From Melitaea cinxia (lineage: Eukaryota; Arthropoda; Insecta; Lepidoptera; Nymphalidae): a DNA stretch of 64,000 nucleotides. This document shows, piece after piece, positions 34,198-45,394 of this stretch. The DNA is taken from positions 15,186,766 through 15,250,765 of the forward strand of contig NC_059401.1 in the NCBI RefSeq assembly GCF_905220565.1, given 5' to 3'. Below the pieces are notes generated by a model. It saw only the letters and a program-made list of their open reading frames with translations, did not search any database and was not told the DNA's origin. The translations under genes and the position numbers were made by a program. The stretch's first letter is position 1. Each line of letters opens with the position of its first letter.

Positions 34198-35021
34198 AGT
34201 CCCTACGCGCTGTAATTGGTCGAAGCGTTACCACACGGATTAGTTTAGAATTCAAATTTTTATCGACACTGTTCCATAGTGCCCCGTGTTCCACTGTTCT
34301 CCAACTCAGTAGTTGATCCGATGAAGCAAATTAATATAATCGGTGCGGTCGATGCCAGCCTTAGTTTAAAAGAAATATTTACATGCGTTAAATATTTTTT
34401 TGTTTAGGTAGCAAATTGTACTAAAACAGTACTGAGTAAGTAGCAATATTTCAAATCACATATTTCACGACACACGACACGACATGGGTCTTAGAAAAAA
34501 AGCTTTTATGAGAGTGGGGGTTAGAGATGATATTGATGCTGCCAGATGATTTTGAGAATGAGAAAGAAAATCGTAATTTCGATCTTAACCTTAGATAAAC
34601 AAAATGAAAAAAAATATTTTTTTTTTATTGTATATTATTAAAATCATCGACGCCTTCCAAAATGCGACGATGTTCTAAGGTATCGCTCGTCTTGCACTTC
34701 ACTAGTTTTCTCACTATTCGCTTATGACGTCATCAGCGTGTCGTCTATACTTGACAACGGCGTGTAGAGAACGAATTAATGACTACGCGCTAGAGATGCG
34801 CCAGATTTGAGATATCAGATTTATTATGGCGATTTGATTGATTTGATTTTTTATTCATTCGCTATTTATGTGTTAGCTGATGATAGTTTTATGTTTTTTA
34901 CCTTTTGTTTTATTCAAATATTAAATTATTTATAGAAAATATAACACGTTTGAGTTGAATTTTGAATAGCTAATTGCAAAAATGACTTGTAATTATGATT
35001 TTTTTAAAGTGCAATAAAGAA

Positions 35022-35115
35022 TATATAACACAAGCATTAAGTTGCTTACTTTAGGAACAGATGACCGTGTGTGTATGTTGTAAATATTTATTTATTTATT
35101 ATTTATTTATACCTC
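35022..35115 (+). mobile_element. SINE family D, tail only
   Basis: It carries ataacacaagcattaagttg, cttactttaggaacagatga and ccgtgtgtgtatgttgtaa, followed by tttattta repeats. It is the same tail as at 42530-42618. Confidence 0.8.
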
Positions 35116-35547
35116 TCGCGTCACATCCCTAGCGGTCAACTATAGACGACTTCGGCGTTCTGGACATATCATTTACGTGGAATAAAAATGCATGTTTTTA
35201 TTTCAATGTATCTCAGTACGTGTAGCTCTAAAAGATTTGTTTTTTATACTCAAATGTTGATGGGATATTCTATTTTCATAAATGTTGAATTAAAATACTA
35301 GAAATATTTTTTTAATAATTTTATTTAATATTTTTGTGGTCCGGGTTTTTTGTCACCTATAGACGTCGCTGGCGCACAGGACTCGCGAGCCCTTGTCAAG
35401 TATAGGTGACTACGGCGGTCAAAAGGTTAAGGACATCGGGATCTCTTAACTACTTTTTGAGTAATCTTTGATATTTTGATCTTTGATCTTTAATTCTGTC
35501 CACTACCTACGTTGTGTTACCTGTAATTGAAGTTAGTTTTTTTTTCG

Positions 35548-36259
35548 TAATGCATTTTTGATAAAAAAAAAAAATTCCTAACTGAGAACGCTTAAATCAA
35601 ATTTGTGCTACTCTTACGGTGACACAGTATTAGGTCCATAAACTTCACAAATTGTTATAGCGGCTTGAGTCGCATTGTGCCCTTTTTAAAGTAAAACATT
35701 AAAATGTTCTAAATTTCTACGTTGGATTAATTGAATGAAAAATTTAATTTTTGCGGACAGCAAAACGAATGAAAAGTGGCGGGAAACTATTTTTTATTGT
35801 TTTATTTCATTTTTAAAATGTCACATTTTCGTGGTATCGAAACCAGGCAGTTACAACCGTAAAAATCTAGAAAATTAGTATTATCATTCTAATGCAATAT
35901 TTACAAAAAAAATATTATAGTTTTACAGTTTAACCTTGATATTTTCATCATCCGTAATTTCTTAATCGATAAATTGAATGACTTGAAGAGTAAGTAAAAA
36001 GTTTTTCAAAGTATAAAAATTGAAAAGTCATAATTACAAATCTTATTTAAATTTGAAATTGGAATTGGGTGAAGGAAGAATTTTAAGGAATTATAAGGAA
36101 AGAAAAGTCATCATAATAATTGTTTTTTCTCAAAATAATAAACCCGTCTTTAATTTACATCTTACAAGTAATTTTTAAATACGCATTATTTGTAAACTTT
36201 ATTAAAATTTAAACATTATTTCTAACTTGTAAATTACAAATAAGATCTTGCTCAAATTT
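35548..36259. other. AT-rich DNA, nothing recognised
   Basis: No repeat pair or domain was seen, except that 36155-36200 may be worn family E sequence. Confidence 0.45.
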
Positions 36260-36480
36260 AGGCGGCATCACATGACAAGTACGGTCTTTTGAATAAAATA
36301 CGAGTTATCAAAATCGGTATAGCCAGTAAAAAGTTGTGAGCTAACACACATAATAAAGGAGTGTGCTTTAGACCACACGACTGAAGTAAAACTTACGAAA
36401 TGTAACTGTTTCTCTTTATATCTTCACTAATCAGATCACAGTTTTCGTAACGCTCTCGACATAAAAACATTTACAGGTAT
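36260..36480 (+). mobile_element. Family E remnant followed by segment F
   Basis: The left part (atcacatgacaagtacggtc, tatcaaaatcggtatagcca) is worn E. It passes directly into F at 36358 (gagtgtgctttagaccacac) and on to tttcgtaacgctctcgac. The same E-then-F order occurs inverted at 45395-45832. Confidence 0.65.
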
Positions 36481-36865
36481 TTGCAGTAAAATAAAGTTCT
36501 TTTGTATATCACTAGGTAAGACAAGGATTTATCCATTCATTTTTTTCGGAAATTATGTGTTAGTAAATAAAGCGTGGTTCACATTAACGCGCGTGGTCGC
36601 GTCTGGCGCGTAGCTGTTCAAATTGGATGCGAAATCAAATAATAAAACTCACTCATCTTGAGAGGGGACGATTTAGTGTAAATGTGTCTATTTATCTCTG
36701 CGACATCGCTTAAATTATATTACTACAAACAAATTAAAATGGCCACACAAAATAATTAAATACATTATACAAGATATGACTAAAATTATAAAGAAGATAG
36801 TTTTTTTATAGGTATGTATATGTTTAATTATTTTAATATTAATTATAATTTTTTTCTAACTTGTA

Positions 36866-37035
36866 CACCAATGCTGACACGCTAGACCATTTCCTTTGCC
36901 CTAAGGTTGTCTGAAAGTGATCGCTTTTTAGCGATAAGGCCGCCCTTGTACCTAATAAATATATTTTTATTTTTTTTTCTTTGGTATGTATTATTTCTGT
37001 TTTTGGTGCCCAGTAAAGTGTATTATTATTTTTTT
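36866..37035 (-). repeat. Interspersed repeat M
   Basis: It contains ctttgccctaaggttgtctg, gcgataaggccgcccttgta and a tggtatgtattatttctg block. I know it as a common lepidopteran repeat core. The orientation is arbitrary. Frames across it are by-products. Confidence 0.6.
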
Positions 37036-37228
37036 TTTGTTTTTTAAAATAGCAGTTACGGAATTTCTTACTAATTTTTCTTCGCAACATTCCTAATACG
37101 TTGTAGTTTCACTTTTAACTATAATATTATTATTAAAAATTTATTAGACTTTGATTTTAAATAACATACTTATTATATACGAATATCCGTTTAAAATATT
37201 TATATTTTAACTTTCAAAACCACACCGA

Positions 37229-37503
37229 CGCCGCGTTGGCGCAACGGTCTAAGGATTGTGCCTGTTGCGCTGGCGATTGCGGGTTCGATCTCCGCACATG
37301 ACAAACATTTGTATTGGCAATACAGGTGTTTGCCGTGGTCTGGGCGTTTGTGCAGTCCTTGTAGGTCTCCCCATCGTCCCTCGGAGAGCACGTTAAGCCG
37401 TCGGTCCCGGTTGTTATCATGTACACCTGATAGCGATCGTTACTCATAGTAGGGAATATATCCGCCAACCCGCATTGGAGCAGCGTGGTGGATTAAGCTC
37501 TGA
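37229..37503 (+). mobile_element. SINE family C with clear pol III boxes, 3' end truncated
   Basis: The head has a box-A-like ttggcgcaacgg (about 37237-37248) and a box B gggttcgatctccg (37281-37294). The body reads ggtctgggcgtttgtgcagt, ggagagcacgttaagccgtc and ctgatagcgatcgttactca, and ends ggattaagctctga. The last 90 bp of the C tail seen at 55257 are missing. It is a tRNA-derived SINE head, not a tRNA gene: no acceptor stem follows box B. Confidence 0.88.
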
Positions 37504-38137
37504 AGCTTATTATAAACCACTCAACGGATTTCTATATTTAAGATATCGTTAAGTTCGTCTAGAATAAAAAACATAGCATCAACTTTTATAAATGGTACCA
37601 TTTTTAATTGGAAAATAACGTTAAATAAATCTTAAAGTAAAAAACAACTTAATATGCTATAACTTTTACAATAACAAAACAAACCTGTGAAAATCAAAAA
37701 CCTACCATACTCAAGGGTTTAATGACCGAAGTTTCAGAAAAAGGAAAAAAAAAAGAAAGAAATTATTCTTTCCAAGGAGGTCAAAATGACTGTTAAGAAT
37801 GACTTGTGTCTTAGAATTCTTTGTAAGACTTGCAATCGCAAACAATGATCGCGTTACTGAGTAATCTTAGAGGCTTTGAAAGTCTTTTGCAGGGTATGGA
37901 TGTTGCTTCAAAATGTTTGCGTTATTTTTCGTTTCTTGAAATTGTAATTGTAGTTATTTGTTGTTGAAGTATTTCTTTCTACAATTCGTTGTTGCATCGA
38001 GTAGTTTACTTTCTGCGAATATTTAAACGTAAATATGTTAATTTTTACGGATTTTACTCTATTAATAGCCCGAAAGTTCCGGTTAATTGCAAAAGGTTTG
38101 TGCTTTTAAAGAGAAAAGATTTATAGTAAAATTCGCT
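37504..38137. other. AT-rich DNA, nothing recognised
   Basis: No repeat pair or splice pair was seen. Confidence 0.5.
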
Positions 38138-38330
38138 GTGTCCGTGACTTCGTCCGCGTGGAATTAAAAAAAAAAATGTTCAGTTCGCAGTTACAAAAAA
38201 AAAAAAAACTAAAATAAAAGTAGTCCAAGTTACTCTTCATTACATCAGCTATCTGCTAGTAAGGGTCGAGTCAAAATCGGCCAATAGTCATCGAAATAAG
38301 TCCACCCAGTAAAAAGTATGAGATCGGTTA
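38138..38330 (+). repeat. Interspersed repeat G, worn copy
   Basis: It carries tgtccgtgacttcgtccgcg, gtagtccaagttactcttca, catcagctatctgctagtaa and cgagtcaaaatcgg, in the order of the G copy at 52529-52830. Confidence 0.7.
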
Positions 38331-38731
38331 AAAATTAGCAAGTAACAACTGACTTGTGTATGAAACATAAAATATTAATGGAAACAGTAGCTTAGGTTCA
38401 AAATATGATTAAACTCGATTATTGATCTTTCATTTCGGATTATTTTTCTACGTATATATCATGCTGATTTATCAGATAAAACAACATAAAAAAGAAACAA
38501 TCGACAACATACAACTGAGCACCCTTCAAAACAATACTCAATTGAGACTCAGGTGCGTCTATAGCGAACTGCGAATCACTCACACGTCGTCACTCGGGTA
38601 CACTAATCCTTAGCGTATGGTACAAGTTATATACCATACCTACAATAATTATTGAATAAAAAAAAAAAAATGTGTGTCAACTTCAACACGCATCGGTTCA
38701 GTAAAAGCCGGTATAGTATTACGTACCTATT

Positions 38732-38818
38732 GTCTTCTTCTTCTTCTTCTTCAGGGTTAATGGCTTTCGATAGTGCCAAATGAGCACAGATGATTTCACC
38801 AATGTCATGTAGAAAACG
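38732..38818 (+). repeat. Repeat N, copy 1, with (TTC)n head
   Basis: A ttc microsatellite runs to 38752, then gggttaatggctttcgatag, tgccaaatgagcacagatga and tttcaccaatgtcatg. The second copy is at 39998-40085. Confidence 0.75.
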
Positions 38819-39997
38819 AATCTATTGTAATACACATTGCTACAGCGAAAAGCGGTGTAAATTGTCACTGTCAATGTCAATGTCACTGCCGTTTCGTTGT
38901 TTCACATGATTTCATTTCCAAAAACTAAATTAAATATTTATTATCTGTAGCTAAAGTCTAGAATGGTTCCTTTTTTAGTAAAAATTCAAAAGTATTTTAA
39001 AATACATCAATCATATTCATCATCTTAATCAAATTTAAACAGTAGATTTTAAATGCGCTGATGATGAGATTATATTTAAGCACATTTTCTACTTAAATAT
39101 TTATAATTAATATTAATAAATCTTGAAGCAAACGAATGTAACTCTAAGTATAAAAATCCCAGTTAGATAGTGAAGTAAATACATTTTTTAATTAGTTACA
39201 ACAATATCGCTTAAGCTTATAATTTGTATCACATTATTATCTCATATATTGAGATATGAAACATGAGGCTTCCATTCATGCACCGACTGCGCAAAAATAC
39301 GCAATTATACACGCATGCATACCTATGCATAAATAAAAGCGTAGAGATAATTAAGTAAATTTATTTAGTGATAGTAATTTTTGGTGTACTAAGGCGCCGA
39401 AGTGTAAATTGTTCAAAGTGTTGCCATCGTTAAAATAACATTTTCTTATTTGATAATAATTTCATGGTATAATGGGTTTTTTATCTCAATGTCCTATAAA
39501 AAAAAATACTAAAATACAAAAATAAGTTATAAACTATGATGTATTTAAGTGTTAATTAGATTTTTTTGTTATAATATCTTCTAAACTAGAAACAGAAAAG
39601 AGTTATTTTTTTATTCGCAACGGGTTCTTAAGAACTTAATTTTTTTTTGTATTTATTGTAAAATATTTTCCACGTCAGTTGTACAGCGAATGGCTAACAA
39701 TAAACACAGATGTACGTCATTTATATGTTTCAAAATGTTAAGGGTGTGTACTGTACGCATCACGCTGACACGTTTATCAATATCTGCGCCCTCATGTACC
39801 ATTTTAATTAATGCTCAGGTGCAATTTTATGTACAATGTACTTTTATGAATTATACCAATATTGTATTATATGATCTGGTATTCTGGTGATAGAAAATGG
39901 CTGTACTCAGATTCGATACTAGTTAAAGTAATTTGTTAGGTCCGAAAGTTTGTCGTTGTCTGGACGCTTATGTGTTTCTAGACCCTTGACATTGGAA
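38819..39997. other. AT-rich DNA, nothing recognised
   Basis: The plus-strand frame at 39690-39890 has no recognised domain. Confidence 0.5.
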
Positions 39998-40085
39998 TAA
40001 ATCTCTTCTTGTTAATAGCTTTCAATAGTGCCAAATAAGCACAGATGATTTCGCCAATGTCACGATCTCTTTGGGGTCTATAAAA
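39998..40085 (+). repeat. Repeat N, copy 2
   Basis: It contains ctcttcttgttaatagcttt, agtgccaaataagcacagat and gatttcgccaatgtcac. It is about 1.2 kb from copy 1 and in the same orientation. Confidence 0.75.
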
Positions 40086-41329
40086 TGTTAGAATTATATA
40101 TCTTTAGTTAAGTAATGTGTTCTATCGATTTTTGGTTCGATTGTCGTTTGAGACAAATGTACAAACATTTATTGGTCATCATGTATAGGTTTTTGTCGAC
40201 AGTCTGTACTTTTCTATGTTATGTATGTTTTCGGTGTCATAGGATTTTATTGTTATGAACCGTTGAGTGTGAGTAATTTATTAATCTAAGCGTGGAATAA
40301 TTAATTCTTTTTTTAAATTTAAAATGTGCCTTTTATAAAGTAGTACACGCGTAGCATTTCCAAATTACTCGTACTCAACGTAGGCGTGTCAAATGTTTTT
40401 TTAAGGAGATAGAGGCCTGTTTATAAGCGACACCGAGTACGGATTAACAGTAGATTGGAAACGTGTCTGCGGCGCCATGCGGTGCCAATTATTGTCTGCT
40501 TCGCTCTCGATAGGGTACTATGTAGAAATATTTTTATTTTTATATTGCCTAAGTATGATGATCAATCAATATTTTTACCAAATTGATACTTTTGATTGCC
40601 GTTTTAAGTTTCCAATAATGTGCGTTAAAGAATTAATATTTAGTCTGCTTGCATTTTTTTTATTGTTATTTAGTCGTGAATTATTGCATTTTTTTCTATT
40701 TAAATTATTAGTACAACAGTAGGCCTAGTAGATTAGATAGATAGAACATGTGATTCGATACTAGAGTGTGAAAGAGTCGAATATAGGCTAGTATGATGAC
40801 TTTTCAAAAACGCATTGCTTTTACCGACCTTTAAGAAAAATACTTGTAGAATAATGCCGTAGCTTTGGTGAATTTTTGGGGCATGTATATGCGCACTTTC
40901 CCATTCGAGCGCACGTGTTAGGGTTCAATTAAATAATGTAGCTTCACTTAGCTGTAGTTACTATAAAAAGATTTTGTACAATATATTAATCATAACTCGC
41001 ATACAACAATATTTACAACGATAAATGATGGTGAAATTATTACAGACAAACAAAAAGCTTACATAAAAACAGTATAATATTCGTATGTATTAATTAGTTG
41101 CTTTTACAAAACATCGACGTTTGTACGATGTTCGTGAGCGAGTGGACAGTGACGGAGCGAGTGACGCGGAGCCGGCGACAGGTGCGAGCGATTATAAGGG
41201 GAAAATGTGCCGTGAAACATGCGTGGGAAAGATTTGTGAGGATATTACTTATTATAATGAAACGATTTTTTTTGGACTTTTCGTGGTTTATTAAGTCTTT
41301 TAAATGCCTGATGTTTCGGTTGCTTTACA
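40086..41329. other. No gene recognised; GC-rich patch near 41.15 kb
   Basis: The stretch 41132-41190 (gagtggacagtgacggagcg, agtgacgcggagccggcgac) is strongly GC-rich and ends in CAG|GTGCGAG, a usable splice donor. It could be a 5' untranslated exon, a promoter-proximal island or a chance patch. A 99-aa frame (41098-41397) covers it and runs into the palindromic repeat, so I do not call it a gene. Confidence 0.35.
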
Positions 41330-41436
41330 CGCAACCATGGTCACGGGAGGACTCCTGTGACCATGGTTGCTGTAAAGTCACAGGAGTCCTCCCGTGACCG
41401 TGATTGTTGTAAAGTCACAGGAGTCCTCCCGTGATA
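41330..41436. repeat. GC-rich palindromic minisatellite
   Basis: A 13-bp arm, caaccatggtcac, pairs with gtgaccatggttg a few bases on. The loop itself belongs to a block, gtcacaggagtcctcccgtg (inverted at about 41339-41360, direct at 41377 and 41414). The two direct units, each starting tgtaaagtcacaggagtcct, are spaced 37 bp apart (41371 and 41408). Its composition stands out from the AT-rich flanks. Confidence 0.85.
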
Positions 41437-42373
41437 TATTAACAAAATATCGTAAAATATCTGCATTACTTGTAACAAACGCTTTTGAATGATAGATAAG
41501 TTGAATATAACAGTCACTGTGTGTTACACATAGGTCTGGGGATGTCAAAATTTCAAAAGCACAAGGTACATAATTAAATCCACAACACAAAATACATTCA
41601 TGTCATTAGTGCGAGAAGTCAGAAAATAGTTAGCAATTTACTATTTGTTTATACACGTCTCTCTTATTTCATGGTACAATAATAGGTCGTTCTCCGTTTG
41701 GTATAATGTAAATTAACCTTTTTTTAATCTTTCGATCTGAATCTGATTTAGCGATACTATTAATAAAAAATGATAATTTAAGGTATTTCTTAACTTTAAT
41801 TCACACTACGTTTTATTTTTAAAGATGTATGTTATGTAATATGCACAATAAAGTATATTTCTTCTTCTTCTTCTTCTTCTACGTTCAATCTTATTAATTC
41901 TAAAAACATCTAATTCAATATTTATAAAATAATACAGATTAAATAAATGAATATTTAATCAAACGCCATATCCATACTAGCATCATTGAAAACGCGTAAA
42001 ATATAAAAAAAAAAACATATTTTCATTACTGGTCGTTCGTACACGCTGTATACACGCGGAGGCTTTTATTTCGGCCAATCGAGCCGTAAAACCGCTCGGG
42101 CGGAATGTGTGCGATTTATATCTCGATGATACTCGTATGAGGTCGATTATAATTGATTAATTTTACTCGCTTTCCGCGCTTCCCGAATAATGTTGTTTCA
42201 TTTTTACGAATGGTTTTTTGTTATTTTTTATTTTTATCTTTTGTGTCTGGATTCATTATTTTTGTAAATGATATATATGTTAAATACGAGAGTAATGAAT
42301 CTGTGATGCAATTATAGTATTTTGGTTGTCATTGTATCAAAATTTAGTACATATATTAAAGTTTATTTTAGCT
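41437..42373. other. AT-rich DNA with a (CTT)n run and a GC patch
   Basis: A ttcttcttcttcttcttct run lies at about 41861-41880. The stretch 42045-42115 (cgcggaggcttttatttcgg, gagccgtaaaaccgctcggg) is GC-rich and not in a repeat family seen here. No gene is called. Confidence 0.45.
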
Positions 42374-42618
42374 GTGCTTGGCTAGCCCGTTGCCGCAGTT
42401 TGTAGTGACCCTGCCTTCTGATCCGGGGGTTGTGGGTTCGATTCCCACCTCGAGTCTGGGTGTAATATATATTTTTATATATTTATATTATTATTTATAT
42501 CTATATTTATCGAAAAAAATGCAGCAATCGGCTGTTACCTATAACAGAAGCATTATGTTGCTTACTTTAGGAAAAGATAACCGTGTGTGTATGTTGTAGT
42601 TATTTATTTATTTATTAT
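42374..42618 (+). mobile_element. SINE family D, full length
   Basis: The tRNA-like head has cccgttgccgcagtttgtag (box-A region) and a box B gggttcgattccca (42435-42448). The body is atctatatttatcgaaaaaa and cggctgttacctataacaga. The tail is gttgcttactttaggaaaag, ccgtgtgtgtatgttgtag, then tttattta repeats. The plus-strand frame inside is a by-product. About 245 bp. Confidence 0.88.
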
Positions 42619-43003
42619 AAATATGTTACTGAAAACCACATCCTTAATCAAAAATGGAAAATCGAAAACTCTACTTACAGATAGATAACTATTATAATTT
42701 ATATAAGATATTAAATTAAAATGGTTATTTTTATTACTAAAATCTCGTGAAGAAGACATTCGTAAATAAAGTCGAAATATCAAGATACGCAAAATGAAAA
42801 TAAAAAACATGGTAAATATCCCGTTTTAAATAATTTTAGTATCATAATTTAAACTTTTGAGTTTTATGTATATAATAAGTTCAACCTTGGCAATATTTTC
42901 TGATGGAAAGAGATCTGAAATCTAAGTTAAAATACCTTTGGTACCTTTGCTTAATTGAGTTTGGTTTTGTTTGATTTGATACTTTCACATTATCCATCAA
43001 TTA

Positions 43004-43352
43004 CTTTTTTTTATTAATTTATTGTACTGTGTGGCTACGGTACTAAAGAATATAGCCACCCCCTCTCTTCCCGTGGGTGTCGTAAGAGGCGACTAAGGGA
43101 TAACACAGTTCCGCTACCACCATGGAACTTAAAAAGCCGACCGGTGGCGGGATAACCATCCAACTGCTGGCTTTAAAATACACAGGCCGAAGACGGGCAG
43201 CAGCGTCTTCGGTGCAACAAAGCCAGTACTGCGGTCACCAACCCGCCTGCCCAGCGTGGTGACTATGGGCAAAACACATGAGTTCACGTTATTTTTGGCG
43301 TAAACTTTTGGAGGCCTATGTCCAGCAGTGGACTGTATAGGCTGTAATGATG
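43004..43352 (+). mobile_element. Repeat A, full length with 11-bp target-site duplication
   Basis: It is flanked by a perfect direct repeat, atccatcaatt (42993-43003 and 43353-43363). About 30 bp of AT-rich sequence lies between the left repeat and gtactgtgtggctacggtac, so this copy may hold the true or an extended 5' end. The 168-aa minus-strand frame (43129-43635) runs across this copy and the next and is a by-product. Confidence 0.93.
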
Positions 43353-43458
43353 ATCCATCAATTTGACTAGTTAAGATATAATACTGAAACGAAAGATGAT
43401 GGCATAAGTCTTTTGACTGGTAAACAAACAAACTAATTGACGTAGTAAATAGCTTTTG

Positions 43459-43761
43459 TACATAAGAGGGAGAGAATAAGAGGCGACTAAGGGATAACAC
43501 AGTTCCACCTCCACCTTGGAACTTAAAAAGCCGACCGATGGTGGAATAGCCATACAACTGCTGACTTTGAAATACACAGGCCGAAGACGGGCAGAAATGT
43601 CCTTGATGCGACTCAGCCAGCCCTGCGGTCATCAACCCACCTGCCCAGCGTGAAGACTATGGGCAACACACATGAGTTCACGCCATTTTTGGCGCGAATT
43701 TGTGGAGGCCTATGTCCAGCAGTAGACTGCGATAGGCTGAAGTGATGATGATGATAATGAT
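43459..43761 (+). mobile_element. Repeat A, 5'-truncated, second copy in tandem
   Basis: It starts just before taagaggcgactaagggata and ends with a gatgatgatgataatgat tail. It is flanked by a near-perfect direct repeat, gtaaatagcttttg/gtaaatagcctttg (43445-43458 and 43762-43775). It lies 106 bp from the previous copy, in the same orientation, but has its own target-site duplication, so it is an independent insertion rather than a tandem duplication. Confidence 0.9.
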
Positions 43762-45394
43762 GTAAATAGCCTTTGAATGTATGGCCAATATTATAATTAG
43801 TAGTAAACTTGAAGAATTTCTTTACCTAAATTTTCAAATTTTAAACATTTCCAGTACAACTTGAAAATTATTTTTCAAACACTGTGATCTCTTTAGTCCT
43901 CGGCTATACTACACAGACTTTATGCTAAGGTTACTTTAATATTTCTTACATTTACCTGTCATTTTATAAATAATTTATTATTTCTTGTTTTTGTTGGGTA
44001 AGAAAGGCTAAATCGTTTGCCAGTCATAGAAACATAGTAGTTTCTTTTAGGCATTAAATTAAACGCACAGATAATCAAAATTGATGACAAAATATTCGTT
44101 GTTGAGGTTCTAGTTGTTCTTGTTGTACATTTTTATAGACCAGCAAGAACTAATTGAGGTTTGTCATTTAATTTTTTTTTGTATAGGTTTAATTAATTGT
44201 AAATTATTATGAGATTGGTGTGCCAAAAATCCCTGAATGAAATAATATAACAATAAAAATAAGTACAAAATAAATTATTATCATTCGAGTCTTAAATGAA
44301 GCAAATCGCGTAAATCGCGTAATATGAAGATATAATACGAGTACCAGTAAATCAGATCAATATCAAAGTCGGAACAAACGGGCGCCGAAAATCCCCCAAT
44401 ATACCATCCTGTCCAATTATTGGTATAATCCACGGAGCTCTTTAAAAGCAATTAATATTCCATTGATCCCCAGTCCTGGACGTAATACGCCATGATGTTT
44501 CCTATATGTGGCACCTGAGATCGATTGATTTTAATGCCTTTCGTACGATCATTCAAGTTTTTCAGTTTTTCGTTTTTATGTCCTTTGAGGTTTTTTTTGG
44601 CGTTTATTTTCCTCGTTGGATTGGACAACGCCCATTGAAGGCATGTCCTTGGCTGTGACTTTGTTAATTTATTTGTATCTGTTTGACAGTTTTATAAATA
44701 CAAATTAATGTCAAAAATTATTACGAAAATGTAACTCCTTAAAAAAATTGATCAAACATTTATCAAATTATATTTTAAGGAAATTCTCATATACTTGATA
44801 AGCTTTTTGTTCTATTATTCCAGGAAAAATATTATTAAAAAGTACAAAAGATGACTTATTTTTTTTTCACTTTGATTACGGACAACGGACAAAAGGAAAA
44901 ATCTTAAAAGATCTTAATCTACTCAACGGTTTCCTACCGTCTCGAAATTGACATCGATATAAATTAATAATTATCTCACTAAAATGTCAATTATTTCAGG
45001 CGAACGAATTTCGTAACAAAATTCGTTTATTTCGTGTAAAGTGAAAATGAAACGAAAACTTGAAATTTATAATAAAAGCTATGAAAACTCAAAGAGACGC
45101 TAAATAAACACTTCGCAATGCCAAAAAATCTTACAAAAGGTGCCCAAAATGATATGATAGCTTCGATACTTCAGGTCTATTGTTATTGAAAACATCCTTA
45201 TGGTGTTGGAAATAAGAGTGAAAGTTGTGGTGTATTGTCGAGACATGGGATAGTGACAGGTTTGTTCTTAATATCGTGGTCCACTCGAGTGCAGAGTCTA
45301 CAGCCCTGCGCCCTGCAGTAAATTTATTCGAGGGTTTGCGTAGCCCTTACTATAGGTTTACTATCAAGCTCCACAAATTCTCCAAAATTTCTTT
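43762..45394. other. AT-rich DNA, nothing recognised
   Basis: The plus-strand frame at 45225-45410 lies in a less AT-rich patch but has no recognised domain. Confidence 0.45.

Larger units (their letters stand above)
32834..35426. mobile_element. 2.6-kb insertion S with 13-bp terminal inverted repeats at a TTAA-like target
   Basis: CCTTTTGACCGCC at 32834-32846 and its exact reverse complement at 35414-35426 bound the insert. TTAA follows on the right (35427-35430) and tta precedes on the left. This fits the TTAA target preference of the piggyBac superfamily, though no transposase frame is present and the superfamily is inferred. Inside are two E fragments, a D tail, and repeated ccatagtgcccc motifs (about 33808-33819 and 34275-34286). 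Other GC-rich blocks related to its ends (actatagacgacttcggcgt at 35140; tgtcacctatagacgtcgct at 35351) suggest complex or multiple events. A 71-aa minus-strand frame (32979-32764) with one hydrophobic stretch starts inside S and reads out through its left end. Confidence 0.7.
32571..35547 (-). mobile_element. Family E element split by insertion S
   Basis: The left part is 32571-32833 (ggaggttccaaaagttctgg to gcttgttttgtgttacta). The right part is 35427-35547 (ttaaggacatcgggatct to gtaattgaagttagtttttt). Joined, they follow the order of the intact E copy at 59101-59723 across the atcatgtggtcacat and catcgagatctgataa region with no visible gap. The inserted DNA is therefore younger than this E copy. 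Confidence 0.8.

Noticed and set aside
37229..37310. A tRNA gene
   Set aside because: Box A- and box B-like motifs are present, but no cloverleaf closes after box B and the sequence continues into the SINE C body. It is a tRNA-derived SINE head. The same applies at 42374 and 29655.
43129..43635. A 168-aa minus-strand frame as a gene
   Set aside because: It runs through two repeat A copies and the DNA between them. The same peptide pieces appear in every A copy (15513, 28221), so it is a by-product of the repeat.
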